From positions 59,411 to 123,410 of the forward strand of contig CAJSZV010000014.1 of the NCBI GenBank assembly GCA_910574345.1: a stretch of DNA of 64,000 nt. The letters are read 5' to 3'. Below the pieces are notes generated by a model. It made no database searches and was not told the origin of the DNA. It saw only the letters and a list, made by a program, of their open reading frames with translations. This DNA comes from Clostridiaceae bacterium (lineage in GTDB: Bacteria; Bacillota; Clostridia; Lachnospirales; Lachnospiraceae). The translations under genes were made by a program, and so were the position numbers. Positions 8,329 to 17,409 of this stretch are shown one piece after another (the first letter of the stretch is position 1; each line of letters opens with the position of its first letter).

Positions 8329-10521
8329 TCATCCAGGTCCCAGAGCAGACTGACTCTCTGACTGCCTTATATTATCAGAACCATTAGCCGGATTCTGAAC
8401 CCCCGGTCCGCTTATATCCTCAGGCCTGAGTCCTCCGGGCGAAGTTCCCGGAGTGTTTCCTCCCGAACCTGTTCCTCCCGGAGTAGTTCCGCCTGAACCT
8501 GTTCCGCTCCCCGTATTGCCTCCGGGCGAAATCACCTCCGAGCCGGCGTTGCCTTCGCCCTGTCCCGGTGTAAAGGTTCCCGAAGGATTCGTGCCTGTCT
8601 GGTGGGAATCCCCAGGAGAAGGCTGAGTGGCAGAACCGGGACCTCCTGTCTCTCCCGGAACACGGTCATGACCACCGGGTGAAGATTCCCCTCCCGGTGT
8701 CACCGGAACCCGACCGCCTCCCGGCTGTGTGGGATTTAATGTGCCCGGATTATAGGGACCATACCCGTTCTGTCCATCCGGAAGGGAATAATCCGGCTCC
8801 TCCGGCCAGTCTTCAATAGGTCCGTCTATTAATTCTCCGTTCTCATCAGTCATGCCCGGATAAATATCCACCACATTCCCATTCTCGTCGGTCTCACCCA
8901 GAATCAGATTGCCGTTCTCATCGGTCTCACGAAGAACCAGATTGCCGTCCTCATCGGTCTCCGCTTCTCTTATGGTGGTCTCCGCTTCCGTGTCCCGCTC
9001 AGCCGTGGTCTCCTTGGGCACGTAGCTTTCCGTGGACAGTGCACTGCCCGTGGAAGGTTTGCCCTCCCGATGCATACCGCTGTCCTGAGCAATCTTGCTG
9101 CTTATCTCTTTCACTCTGTCTGTAGGCGTATATGCTTCATCGCCGAACAAAAACGTATGAAGCTGGCTCACATTGGATTCCAAAGTCTGAGGAATCACGC
9201 AGTCGCCCTTTCCCGGCATATTGGCATTGCCCTTGGCAAAGGGGAAACCTGCATTTTCGCCAATGTGATATTTGGTAATTCCCATAGCCAGGCTCGTCAT
9301 ATCAGCAAAGGTTAGATTGGTGCTGATGTTGGGCAGTATGGTCTCCAAAATATTATTCAGCACCGTGTAATCCGCCTGCTTGGCCTTGGCAAAAGCCAGC
9401 TCGATAATTTTGCGCTGACGCTCCGTTCTGGCATAATCCGTATCCATCAGACGCAGACGTCCATAAGCCACTGCCTGTACCCCGTCCAAATGCTGCAGTC
9501 CGGGGCTGGAAAGCTGATGGGAACCAAGGCCTGTGGCCTTCACCGTCTCCGTAATAAAACCGTTGATAAACTTAAACTCGGATTTGGTGATCTCCACATC
9601 CACTCCGCCCAGAATATTGATTCCGTCTGCCACCGACTTCCAGCTAAAGGTGACATACTCTGTAATATCCAGATCCAGATTCTTATTCATGGCCTTCAGC
9701 GCCTGTTCCGGACCGCCGTTGGCATAAGCCGCGTTGAATTTCCGATAAGAATTGCTGTCATTAATGTTCAGATAAGTATCCCGGTACAGAGATACCAGTT
9801 TGATCTCTCCCGTATCCTGATTGATGCAGCAGATAATATTCACATCAGACTGATTCCCCGCTCCCACATCCGTACCTCGGCTGTCCACACCAAACACGGC
9901 AATCATGCGGTAACCCTTCATCTTCTTGATATCATCCACAGACAACTGCTCATTCTGGACATCTTTAGGGTTGAAATCCTGCCTTTGGATCATATTCCAC
10001 CGTCTGGCCACATAAGCATAACCGAAGATAAACATGAGCGCAAAACACTCCGCCACAATCATGGCTATGATGCGCCGCCGTCTCTTCCTCTGCTTTGCCC
10101 GTTGGATCTTGGCTTTGGCAAGCAATTCTCTGGGATTCCCCTTCATATCCGGATGTTCTGATCTTCTGCGGACCCCTATATCGTCTGTGATCGGAGGCGC
10201 GACAGGCCTCACCTGTCTTACAGGCCTTCCTGCTTCCCCTTCTCTTCCTGCTGCTGTCTGCCTGGGGCCTTCCTGCCTTGTCCCGGAAGCGGGGGCAGCC
10301 GTTCTCCTTACCTGCTGGCCCCTCGATGCTGTACTGCCGCCCCATGACGCTCTGTTCACAGAATCACCGGTTCTTCCCTGAGAAGACATTCTTGTCTGCC
10401 CTGTCTGTTCATTCCGCCTCCCATGGGGAATGGGCCTTCCCGACTGCTCTGGTCTTTGATTATATGAATTTCGATTACTGCCGGGTGTCCGTCCTGGCCC
10501 GTCTTCATGCTCATAGCTCAT
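8329..10521 (-). CDS. LCP-family (LytR-CpsA-Psr) glycan transferase with long disordered tail
   Basis: A 730-residue LCP protein; the family moves undecaprenyl-linked glycans onto peptidoglycan. A polar Arg/Gln-rich cytoplasmic stretch (1-145) precedes one transmembrane helix (about 148-168). The LCP domain (about 205-400) shows FGVDSRGTD, KLVSLYRDTYLNI and LMDTDYARTERQRKI, with the Asp/Arg residues expected to bind the lipid pyrophosphate and metal. After residue 480 the protein is low-complexity: a Thr/Glu stretch, four tandem TDENGN-type repeats and a long Gly/Pro/Ser/Thr-rich tail to the end. It lies directly downstream of the initiating sugar transferase, fitting a role in anchoring the locus polysaccharide. 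Confidence 0.92.
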   Translation of the reverse strand: MSYEHEDGPGRTPGSNRNSYNQRPEQSGRPIPHGRRNEQTGQTRMSSQGRTGDSVNRASWGGSTASRGQQVRRTAAPASGTRQEGPRQTAAGREGEAGRPVRQVRPVAPPITDDIGVRRRSEHPDMKGNPRELLAKAKIQRAKQRKRRRRIIAMIVAECFALMFIFGYAYVARRWNMIQRQDFNPKDVQNEQLSVDDIKKMKGYRMIAVFGVDSRGTDVGAGNQSDVNIICCINQDTGEIKLVSLYRDTYLNINDSNSYRKFNAAYANGGPEQALKAMNKNLDLDITEYVTFSWKSVADGINILGGVDVEITKSEFKFINGFITETVKATGLGSHQLSSPGLQHLDGVQAVAYGRLRLMDTDYARTERQRKIIELAFAKAKQADYTVLNNILETILPNISTNLTFADMTSLAMGITKYHIGENAGFPFAKGNANMPGKGDCVIPQTLESNVSQLHTFLFGDEAYTPTDRVKEISSKIAQDSGMHREGKPSTGSALSTESYVPKETTAERDTEAETTIREAETDEDGNLVLRETDENGNLILGETDENGNVVDIYPGMTDENGELIDGPIEDWPEEPDYSLPDGQNGYGPYNPGTLNPTQPGGGRVPVTPGGESSPGGHDRVPGETGGPGSATQPSPGDSHQTGTNPSGTFTPGQGEGNAGSEVISPGGNTGSGTGSGGTTPGGTGSGGNTPGTSPGGLRPEDISGPGVQNPANGSDNIRQSESQSALGPG

Positions 10522-10584
10522 GCATATAACCTCGTCTTCACCATGCCCTTTGTTTCGTGTACAGAACGTAAACGTGCCGGCACA

Positions 10585-12003
10585 CTAATAGGCATTCTTA
10601 TTGATAAAACCTTTGAAAAATGTAAGAAATAGAATCTTGAAATCCAGTCCTATGGTCCAGTTTTCAATATAATATAAATCATGTTCGATTCGCTTTGCTA
10701 TAGACGTATCTCCCCTGTATCCGTTGACCTGGGCCCACCCTGTCATTCCCGGACGGACCTGATGCTTGATCATATACCTGGGGATCTCCTCCTTAAATTT
10801 TTCCACAAAAAAGGGCCTCTCCGGTCTTGGACCTACCAGACTCATCTCCCCCATAAGCACATTAAAAAACTGCGGTACTTCATCAATGCTCGTCTTGCGG
10901 ATAAAACGTCCGATAGGCGTCACCCTGGAATCGCCGGGAGTCGTCCATTTGCTTTTCTCCGCACCGGGAACCTGAACTTCCATGGAGCGGAACTTATACA
11001 TCTTAAAAGGACGGTTGTGAAGTCCCACCCGTTCCTGACAGTAAATCAGCGGTCCCGGAGAAGTCATCTTGATAAGAACTGCCATTATCAGCATAACGGG
11101 AGAAAATACAATAATTCCTACCACGGCGCCGAATATATCCACAGCCCGTTTTGCCAGCCTGTTGATGGGATCATTTAAGGGCACATGGCGGATGTTAATC
11201 ACCGGAAGTCCCTGAAGATCTTCCATAAAAGGTCTGGTGGGAATCACATTGTTATAGTCGGGAATGAACTTTGTATGAACGCCTGATTTCTCACAGGAAG
11301 CCACAATCTGCTCAAGCCTCCCATATTCCCCGATACCTAGAGTGATGGCAATCTCGTCCAGAGTGTTGAGGGCAAGAATCGAATCCAGTTCTGCAATCTT
11401 TCCCAGCACCTTAACGCTCTTGTATTCCCTCCCCGGCGTGACCGTGTCATCCAGCATTCCGTAGATCCGATACCCCCATTCCGGATTCACTTTCACCCGG
11501 TCGATAAACCCTTCCGCCGCACGGCTGTATCCGATCAGGAGCACATGCTTCTGATTATATCCGTTGGCTCTCATGGAGCGCAGAAGCATTCTGATCACAT
11601 TCCGCATGGCAGTCTCCGCCACAACATTGATGGCAAAGAAATAGAACACCAGCCTTCTGGAAAACACCTGCATGTAGGGATTATTCCTAAGCAGCAAAAA
11701 AAGCAGAGAATTGATCAGAAGCCCTGCCAGGTTGGCTTTGCAGATATTGGCAAATTCGTATCTTCGCTGCTGTACTCTTTTGGGCGTATATAGATGGAAA
11801 CATGCATATAAAACCAGATACAGCGGCACAATCCCCAACAGAACGGAAAAATAAAACCGCGGCGGCAAAAGCTGCTTATGAGGGCTGTACAGCCGGTTCC
11901 CCAGATACAAAAGCAGCCACGCCAAGCTGTAGGAAATAATAATCACCAAGCCGTCCAACACGACATGAAGGCCGTTCAGCTTCTTCTGATTACTCTTTAT
12001 CAT
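10585..12003 (-). CDS. Initiating undecaprenyl-phosphate sugar-phosphate transferase (first copy)
   Basis: A 472-residue polyprenyl glycosylphosphotransferase that starts glycan assembly by moving a sugar-1-phosphate to undecaprenyl phosphate. It has N-terminal transmembrane helices (about 10-115), a Rossmann-like CoA-binding region (about 140-250: HVLLIGYSRAAEGFI), a further helix near 285-310, and the catalytic bacterial sugar transferase domain (about 280-470) with KRAVDIFG, YKFRSM, KTSIDEVPQFFNV, VGPRPERP and RPGMTGWAQVNGYRG. AAGGTG precedes the ATG. The sugar cannot be read from sequence. This is one of three such enzymes in the window. Confidence 0.92.
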   Translation of the reverse strand: MIKSNQKKLNGLHVVLDGLVIIISYSLAWLLLYLGNRLYSPHKQLLPPRFYFSVLLGIVPLYLVLYACFHLYTPKRVQQRRYEFANICKANLAGLLINSLLFLLLRNNPYMQVFSRRLVFYFFAINVVAETAMRNVIRMLLRSMRANGYNQKHVLLIGYSRAAEGFIDRVKVNPEWGYRIYGMLDDTVTPGREYKSVKVLGKIAELDSILALNTLDEIAITLGIGEYGRLEQIVASCEKSGVHTKFIPDYNNVIPTRPFMEDLQGLPVINIRHVPLNDPINRLAKRAVDIFGAVVGIIVFSPVMLIMAVLIKMTSPGPLIYCQERVGLHNRPFKMYKFRSMEVQVPGAEKSKWTTPGDSRVTPIGRFIRKTSIDEVPQFFNVLMGEMSLVGPRPERPFFVEKFKEEIPRYMIKHQVRPGMTGWAQVNGYRGDTSIAKRIEHDLYYIENWTIGLDFKILFLTFFKGFINKNAY

Positions 12004-12047
12004 AATTTTTTTTCACCTTAGTATTAATTTGATGCCACATCCCATAC

Positions 12048-12053
12048 ATTATA
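12048..12053 (-). promoter_or_regulatory. Possible promoter -10 for the sugar transferase gene
   Basis: A perfect TATAAT on the minus strand lies 45 nt before the ATG, with TG next to it but no good -35. The 135-nt gap behind the previous gene supports a separate transcription start here. Confidence 0.4.
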
Positions 12054-12138
12054 CATGAAAAATCCCTCAATGACATTAAAATTATCTTAAGATTGGGTAT
12101 AGTATACATCACGTCCTATAAATATTCAATAAATTTTT

Positions 12139-13134
12139 TCACCCCTTGGTTCTCTGCAATGCCTTTCTGATCCGGCGTTTCGAGAATTCATATACATAGA
12201 CTGCGGTTCCTGCAATCAGTTCCCACTGAATCGACAGATAATTCCCCACATTTTCTTTCCGGAAAGCTACTTTCTGACAGCTTCTCATGGTAGCAAAGCC
12301 TTCCTTCAGTCCCTCCACATAAGCCTTGTCAAAACCGATCTCTCTGAAGAAACCATATTTCAGCAAAATTCCTGCCAAAAGGGGCACGCTGTTCAGCAGA
12401 AACTGAGGCCATGGCATATTTTTATAGTTGAGATAGATGTTGTTGCGGGCCGTCAATTTCACCTTGAATTCATTATACTTTGAACCGCTGGTGCCGCTTC
12501 CCACATGGTACACCACGGCTGTGGGACAGTACAGATTGTGATATCCAAAAATTTTCGCCCGATAACAGATATCAATATCCTCCAGATAAGCAAAATGTTT
12601 CTCATCAAAATATCCCACGGTCTCAAAAGCAGCCCTCTGATAGATGGCAGCCCCTGCACACGCGGAAAACACTTCCCGCTCTCTCTTATATCCCTTAGAC
12701 TTCTGCCCCACTCCCCGCTGATACGCCCATCCCATGACAGAATACATATCACCGGCGCTGTCTATCAGGTCTTTATGGTAAAGCTGGATCATCTTGCTGC
12801 TGACGGAAAATATCCGGTCCGAACGGCTGATGCTTTTGACCAGCTCTCCCACAAACCCCGGTTCTGCTTCCGTGTCATTGTTTAAAAGCAGCACATAGGG
12901 AGTCTGCGCCGCCCTGATGCCTGCATTGACTGCTCCGGAAAATCCCATATTCTTATCCAAAAAGAGAGCCGGAATCTTTCTGTCTCTCAGCCACTCCTGA
13001 CTTTTGTCCGAAGATCCATTGTCCACTACCAGTATATCAAAATCCTTATATGTCTGCTTTTTCAATGACTCTATGCAAGGCTCCATAAATGACAGGCCGT
13101 TATAATTAGGAATTATGACAGTTACTTTTGCCAT
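12139..13134 (-). CDS. GT2 family glycosyltransferase
   Basis: About 331 residues. GT-A fold glycosyltransferase of family 2, starting MAKVTVIIPNYNGLSF, with nucleotide-sugar binding VDNGSSDKSQEW and a DxD-type metal site in LLLNNDTEAEPGF; the C-terminal half (SACAGAAIYQRAAF, YLEDIDICYRAKIFGY) resembles rhamnosyltransferase-type enzymes. I prefer the ATG with AAGGTGG 7 nt upstream; an ATG 21 nt earlier is possible. It is the last gene of the minus-strand operon that begins at 21.5 kb. Acceptor and donor are unknown. Confidence 0.88.
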   Translation of the reverse strand: MAKVTVIIPNYNGLSFMEPCIESLKKQTYKDFDILVVDNGSSDKSQEWLRDRKIPALFLDKNMGFSGAVNAGIRAAQTPYVLLLNNDTEAEPGFVGELVKSISRSDRIFSVSSKMIQLYHKDLIDSAGDMYSVMGWAYQRGVGQKSKGYKREREVFSACAGAAIYQRAAFETVGYFDEKHFAYLEDIDICYRAKIFGYHNLYCPTAVVYHVGSGTSGSKYNEFKVKLTARNNIYLNYKNMPWPQFLLNSVPLLAGILLKYGFFREIGFDKAYVEGLKEGFATMRSCQKVAFRKENVGNYLSIQWELIAGTAVYVYEFSKRRIRKALQRTKG

Positions 13135-13166
13135 AACCATTCCACCTTCCCTCATTCTCTCTTCTT

Positions 13167-15377
13167 TTATTCATGCATCAATTCCACAATAGCGGGATCC
13201 AGTTTGTAGGGTTCTCCCACACCCTCTTTTTTCAAATCTCTGAGAGCAAAATTAGATTTGCGCAGGGTCAGATTCGGATTATAGTACGGATCGCCGTCAC
13301 GCAGAATATCCGGCCATTTTTTCGCAAACTTAGCCACTTCCCGGTTGAATCTGGCCACTTTCTCAGGCGTGTCCTCAAGTCCTCTGGATTTGGACTCATA
13401 ATGATATAAAAGGGCATATGGGGCATAAACCACCAGCTTCCCCAGACTCCGTACCTTCATGCAGTAATCAATATCATTAAAAGCCACTGCCAGTTCTTCG
13501 CTGAAGCCCCCCGCCTGCCTGAATACGGATTTCTTGCTCATCATGCAGGCCGCCGTCACGGCACTGTAATCCTGGGCGCACATAGCCCGGTGGAAATAAC
13601 TGTTCTCCGCCCTGTGAAGCCCGATAAATGTGTGCCCCGCTATACCTCCGAAGCCTACCACCACGCCGGCATGCTGGATGGTATCATCCTGATACAAAAG
13701 CTTGGCCCCCACGATTCCCACATCTTCTCTCTGACAAAATCCCAGCATTTCCTCGATAAAATTCTCCGCGATCAACTCCGTATCATTGTTCAGGAACAGA
13801 AGATACTCTCCCTCTGCATGTTCCACCCCAAAATTATTGATAGCGGAAAAATTAAACTCCCTCTCCCAGGTTACCACATGGACCTGAGGAAATTCCTTCT
13901 GTATCTTTTCATAGTACTCAAATGTTTCCTTCTTTGTACTGTTATTCTCCACCACCACGAATTCCAGATTCCGGTAAGTTCCTCTGGTAAGAATCGCCCG
14001 CATACACACATCAAGATCCTGATGGTGGTCTTTGTTGGGAATGATCACCGATACCTTCGGGTTGTCTTTGATCTTAAATACCGTATGGTATATGCCGTAA
14101 TCCACTCCCTTCTCCACCTTCTCCGCCTCAATGCCCACACGGCGGTAATGCTCCATAATAGCCCTGGAACCGGCCTCAAAAGCATATAGTTTGCTTTGAG
14201 GATTGCTGGCCGTAGAATCCTGATGACACCGCCAGTGGTACAGTACTTTTGGAATATGATGCACGCCTCCGGCTGCTTCCGTACACCGGAAAATAAAATC
14301 ATAATCCTGGGCGCCGTCAAACTCTTTCCTGAGCCCTCCCACCCGGTCCGCCAGTTCCCTCTTCACCACAAACTGGTGACAGATATAATTGACGCTGGTC
14401 AAAAGATCCTGATTAAAATCCGGCTTAAAATGAGGGTCAAACAGCGCCCCTCCATCCATATCCATCTTATCCTCATCCGAGTAGATGACATCACACTCCG
14501 GGTGATCCCGCACTGCCTTTGCGCACTCGTAGAGAGCATCCTCCGTCATGGCGTCATCATGATCCGCCAAGATTATATAATCACCTGAGGCCATGGCCAT
14601 AGCTGCATTGGTGTTGCCGGAAATCCCTTCGTTCTTTCCCAGAATCTTATAATGAATCCTGCTGTCCCTCTCCGTATATTTTTTTACCACTCTTGAGAGA
14701 TCACTCCCCTTGGGACTTCCGTCTGCCAGGCACAGTTCCCAATTGCCGTAAGTCTGCGCCAAAACAGAATCAAGCATCTCCCTCAGGTAGCGCTCCGGCG
14801 TCTTATAAAGGGGAATAACAACGGAAAACTTAGGCCCGTTCTCCCACACTTCCTCCCTCTGCCGCTTCAATTCTTCTTCTGCCGGTTTCGTGAGGGCATA
14901 CCATTCCCCATAATCATAATCATTGTCAAGACCCTGAATCTTATGAAGGGATTTTACAAACAACGCCCTAAGGCCGTTTTCTTTCCAGAAATCCACAGCC
15001 ACATGAACGGTCTCCATATTCATCAGATCCTTAATCTTCTGCATCCTCTTGTGAGCAACGCTGGAACGCTTTTCAATCAGTTCCTCGTTATATTTGATCT
15101 GCACTTTTCTGCCATCGCAGAGGATAACCAGATAATAATTCTTCCCGCGTTCATAAGGAAATTGTATATCAAATCCAAAGTCCCTGTCGTAAGTCTTTCC
15201 ATAGTAAATCTGACTCACGTCATCTCTTCTGGTAGACACGTATTTAAATTCCAAAGGTTTATGGTTTTCGTCCTTCACCTGAAAAGACGGCTGAGACTGG
15301 GGAGTCCTGCCGATAACCCAGCCATTCAGCTGAATGGAATTCTCACGGATCCGAACCACGTCTATATTATGCTTCAT
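13167..15377 (-). CDS. Bifunctional GT2 glycosyltransferase (two catalytic domains)
   Basis: A 736-residue protein with two GT2 domains in tandem. An N-terminal beta-rich region (1-150, similar to those ahead of large O-antigen glycosyltransferases) precedes domain 1 (about 190-400: FSVVIPLYKTPERYL, YIILADHDDAMTEDAL) and domain 2 (about 440-690: KVSVIIPNKDHHQDL, VVVENNSTKKE, LLFLNNDTELI, FNDIDYCMKVRSLGK). Both keep acidic metal-binding clusters, so one polypeptide may add two sugars. The start overlaps the upstream GT2 gene by 11 nt, showing translational coupling. Confidence 0.92.
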   Translation of the reverse strand: MKHNIDVVRIRENSIQLNGWVIGRTPQSQPSFQVKDENHKPLEFKYVSTRRDDVSQIYYGKTYDRDFGFDIQFPYERGKNYYLVILCDGRKVQIKYNEELIEKRSSVAHKRMQKIKDLMNMETVHVAVDFWKENGLRALFVKSLHKIQGLDNDYDYGEWYALTKPAEEELKRQREEVWENGPKFSVVIPLYKTPERYLREMLDSVLAQTYGNWELCLADGSPKGSDLSRVVKKYTERDSRIHYKILGKNEGISGNTNAAMAMASGDYIILADHDDAMTEDALYECAKAVRDHPECDVIYSDEDKMDMDGGALFDPHFKPDFNQDLLTSVNYICHQFVVKRELADRVGGLRKEFDGAQDYDFIFRCTEAAGGVHHIPKVLYHWRCHQDSTASNPQSKLYAFEAGSRAIMEHYRRVGIEAEKVEKGVDYGIYHTVFKIKDNPKVSVIIPNKDHHQDLDVCMRAILTRGTYRNLEFVVVENNSTKKETFEYYEKIQKEFPQVHVVTWEREFNFSAINNFGVEHAEGEYLLFLNNDTELIAENFIEEMLGFCQREDVGIVGAKLLYQDDTIQHAGVVVGFGGIAGHTFIGLHRAENSYFHRAMCAQDYSAVTAACMMSKKSVFRQAGGFSEELAVAFNDIDYCMKVRSLGKLVVYAPYALLYHYESKSRGLEDTPEKVARFNREVAKFAKKWPDILRDGDPYYNPNLTLRKSNFALRDLKKEGVGEPYKLDPAIVELMHE

Positions 15378-16335
15378 CTTCTGCTTCCTTTACTGCTTCT
15401 CCGTCAAAATTAATCCGCTCCTCCTCAATGACCAGGGGCCGTCTCATAACTCTGGAATTGATGGCAAGAATATACTCTCCTACCATTCCGATGAAAAAGA
15501 TCTGAACGGATCCTAAAAAACACATGCCGATGAGCAGCGGCGCCATCCCTGCCGCAAACCGTTCCCAGTACATGAGCTTCATCACCAGATACGCCGCTGC
15601 CACGATCATGCTTCCCCCGCAGCAGACAGCGCCGAAGATCGTAGCCAGTCTAAGCCCCACCTTAGTATAGGAAGTAACGCTCAGCATGGCCGCGTCATAG
15701 AGTTTATAAAAATTGTTGCTGGTCTTCCCTGCCCGGCGCTTAGGCTGCTCATAAGGGATCTCTTTCCTTCGGAACCCCAGTTCCGCCACAATGCCTCTGA
15801 GAAACGGCGTGGGGTCATCTAAGTCCCTGAGAACCTGGATAAAACGCCTGTCATAAAGCCCGAATCCCGTAAACTGTTCGATCTGCTCCACATCCGACAA
15901 TCTCTTGATCATCTTGTAATAACAGCCCCGCAGCCAGTACATGAGCGGATTTTCTTTGCTGGACTTTTTGATGCCGATGACAATCTTATACCCCTGTTCC
16001 CACTCCCGCACATATTTAGGGATCATCTCCACCGGATCCTGAAAATCCGCTGCCATAAGCACGGTACAATCCCCTGTGCTCTGAAGCATCCCATAGTAGG
16101 GGGAATTAAACTGCCCGAAATTTTTCGCATTAAAGATTCCTTTAATATTCTTATCCCAGGAGGCCAGACCGCGTATGATTTCTCTTGTTCTGTCCCTGGA
16201 ATCATTGTCAATAAAAATAATCTCATATCCATAAGACGGCAGTTTGGTCCGAAAAGTTTCCCTTAATGCATCTGCCAGAGCCTCCACATTCTCCTCTTCA
16301 TTATAGCAGGGCACAACAATGCTGATGGTCTTCAT
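15367..16335 (-). CDS. DPM1/GtrB-like polyprenyl-phosphate glycosyltransferase
   Basis: A 322-residue GT2 protein of the dolichol-phosphate mannosyltransferase/GtrB type, with SIVVPCYNEEENVEAL, FIDNDSRDRTREI and MAADFQDPVEMIPKYV, followed by two C-terminal transmembrane helices (about 232-255 and 265-290). Such enzymes charge undecaprenyl phosphate with a sugar that is then used outside the membrane for side-branch addition. The ATG follows an AGGAGG-type site 8 nt upstream and the gene is 12 nt from the alcohol dehydrogenase. Confidence 0.9.
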   Translation of the reverse strand: MKTISIVVPCYNEEENVEALADALRETFRTKLPSYGYEIIFIDNDSRDRTREIIRGLASWDKNIKGIFNAKNFGQFNSPYYGMLQSTGDCTVLMAADFQDPVEMIPKYVREWEQGYKIVIGIKKSSKENPLMYWLRGCYYKMIKRLSDVEQIEQFTGFGLYDRRFIQVLRDLDDPTPFLRGIVAELGFRRKEIPYEQPKRRAGKTSNNFYKLYDAAMLSVTSYTKVGLRLATIFGAVCCGGSMIVAAAYLVMKLMYWERFAAGMAPLLIGMCFLGSVQIFFIGMVGEYILAINSRVMRRPLVIEEERINFDGEAVKEAEDEA

Positions 16336-16347
16336 GCCTGTTTCCTC

Positions 16348-17409
16348 CTATTCTATGGTCACCATGACTTTGATCAAATCCTCCGGCTTGTCTCGCATGA
16401 GACAGAGGGCTTCCTCAATCTTTGCAAAGCCTTTCAGTTCATGGGTCACAAGAATCTCCGGTCGGATTCGTTTAAACCGCACCATCTCAAGAAGACGTTC
16501 AATCCGCACCCGGCCGCCCTCCGCCAATTCCGTACGGATGGTCTTGCCCGCCATTCCCCGTCCGCCGGAAAACTTGGGGAAAGGCAGGTTTCCCGTGCCG
16601 CCAAAATAGTTGATATTGGACACTGTGCCGACGCCGTACCGCACCATATCCACAGCCTGGGCAAAGACCTCATCTCCTCCGCCGCAGACAATCACACAAT
16701 CGGCTCCCAGTCCGCCAGTCCTTTTCATGACTTGCTCCACCACGTCTCCGTCTTTGTAGCTGATAACCTCTGTGGCTCCCAGTTCATAAGCCCTGTCTAC
16801 ACACACAGGCCGGCTTCCCACCGCCAGTATCCGGGCCGCTCCCTTCATGGCCGCACCTGCCACTGCCATAAGGCCGATGGGGCCAATGCCCATAACCACC
16901 ACTGTATCTCCGAATTTAATATTGCCGTTTTCCGCTCCTGTAAACCCTGTAGTCACTACATCCACGCACATAAGAGCCTGTTTTATAGACACCTCAGAAG
17001 GGATCTTGGCCAAAGTAGTATCCGCATCGGGGATCAAGAACGTCTCCGCAAACACTCCCGGCTGGCTGCGCCCCAGCTGATGGCCGGAAAAGGGCGCCGA
17101 TGCGTGCTTAAAATTATGCTCCTGAATTCCTCTGGCCCTCCAGTCAGGGGTAATGGCCGGAACCGCCACGATCTCCCCCTGTGAAAAATCCTTCACATAT
17201 TCCCCTGCCTCCAGTACTCTGGCCACACATTCATGGCCCAGAACCAGATTGGGAGCCTTCCTTGAACCGCCTCCGAAGACCGTGTGCACATCTGAAGAAC
17301 AGGGGGCCACTGCCACCGGTTTCAGAATTGCGCCATAAGGCGTCAGAATGGGTTCCGCTACATCGGCCCACCCTGCAATTCCCGGTTCTTTCAATACAAA
17401 TGCTTTCAT
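16348..17409 (-). CDS. TBADH-like NADP-dependent zinc alcohol dehydrogenase
   Basis: A 353-residue medium-chain dehydrogenase. Numbering matches the Thermoanaerobacter brockii secondary alcohol dehydrogenase residue for residue: catalytic zinc ligands Cys37 (APCSSDVHTVF), His59 (LGHE) and Asp150 (CVDVVTTGF), and the NADP-selective set Gly198-Ser199-Arg200 (AVGSRPVCVD) with Tyr218. The Rossmann motif is GIGPIGLMAVAGA. The gene overlaps the upstream fusion gene by ATGA, so it belongs to the glycan operon. It may reduce a keto group on a sugar or on its two-carbon branch rather than act in fermentation; that is inference. Confidence 0.9.
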   Translation of the reverse strand: MKAFVLKEPGIAGWADVAEPILTPYGAILKPVAVAPCSSDVHTVFGGGSRKAPNLVLGHECVARVLEAGEYVKDFSQGEIVAVPAITPDWRARGIQEHNFKHASAPFSGHQLGRSQPGVFAETFLIPDADTTLAKIPSEVSIKQALMCVDVVTTGFTGAENGNIKFGDTVVVMGIGPIGLMAVAGAAMKGAARILAVGSRPVCVDRAYELGATEVISYKDGDVVEQVMKRTGGLGADCVIVCGGGDEVFAQAVDMVRYGVGTVSNINYFGGTGNLPFPKFSGGRGMAGKTIRTELAEGGRVRIERLLEMVRFKRIRPEILVTHELKGFAKIEEALCLMRDKPEDLIKVMVTIE

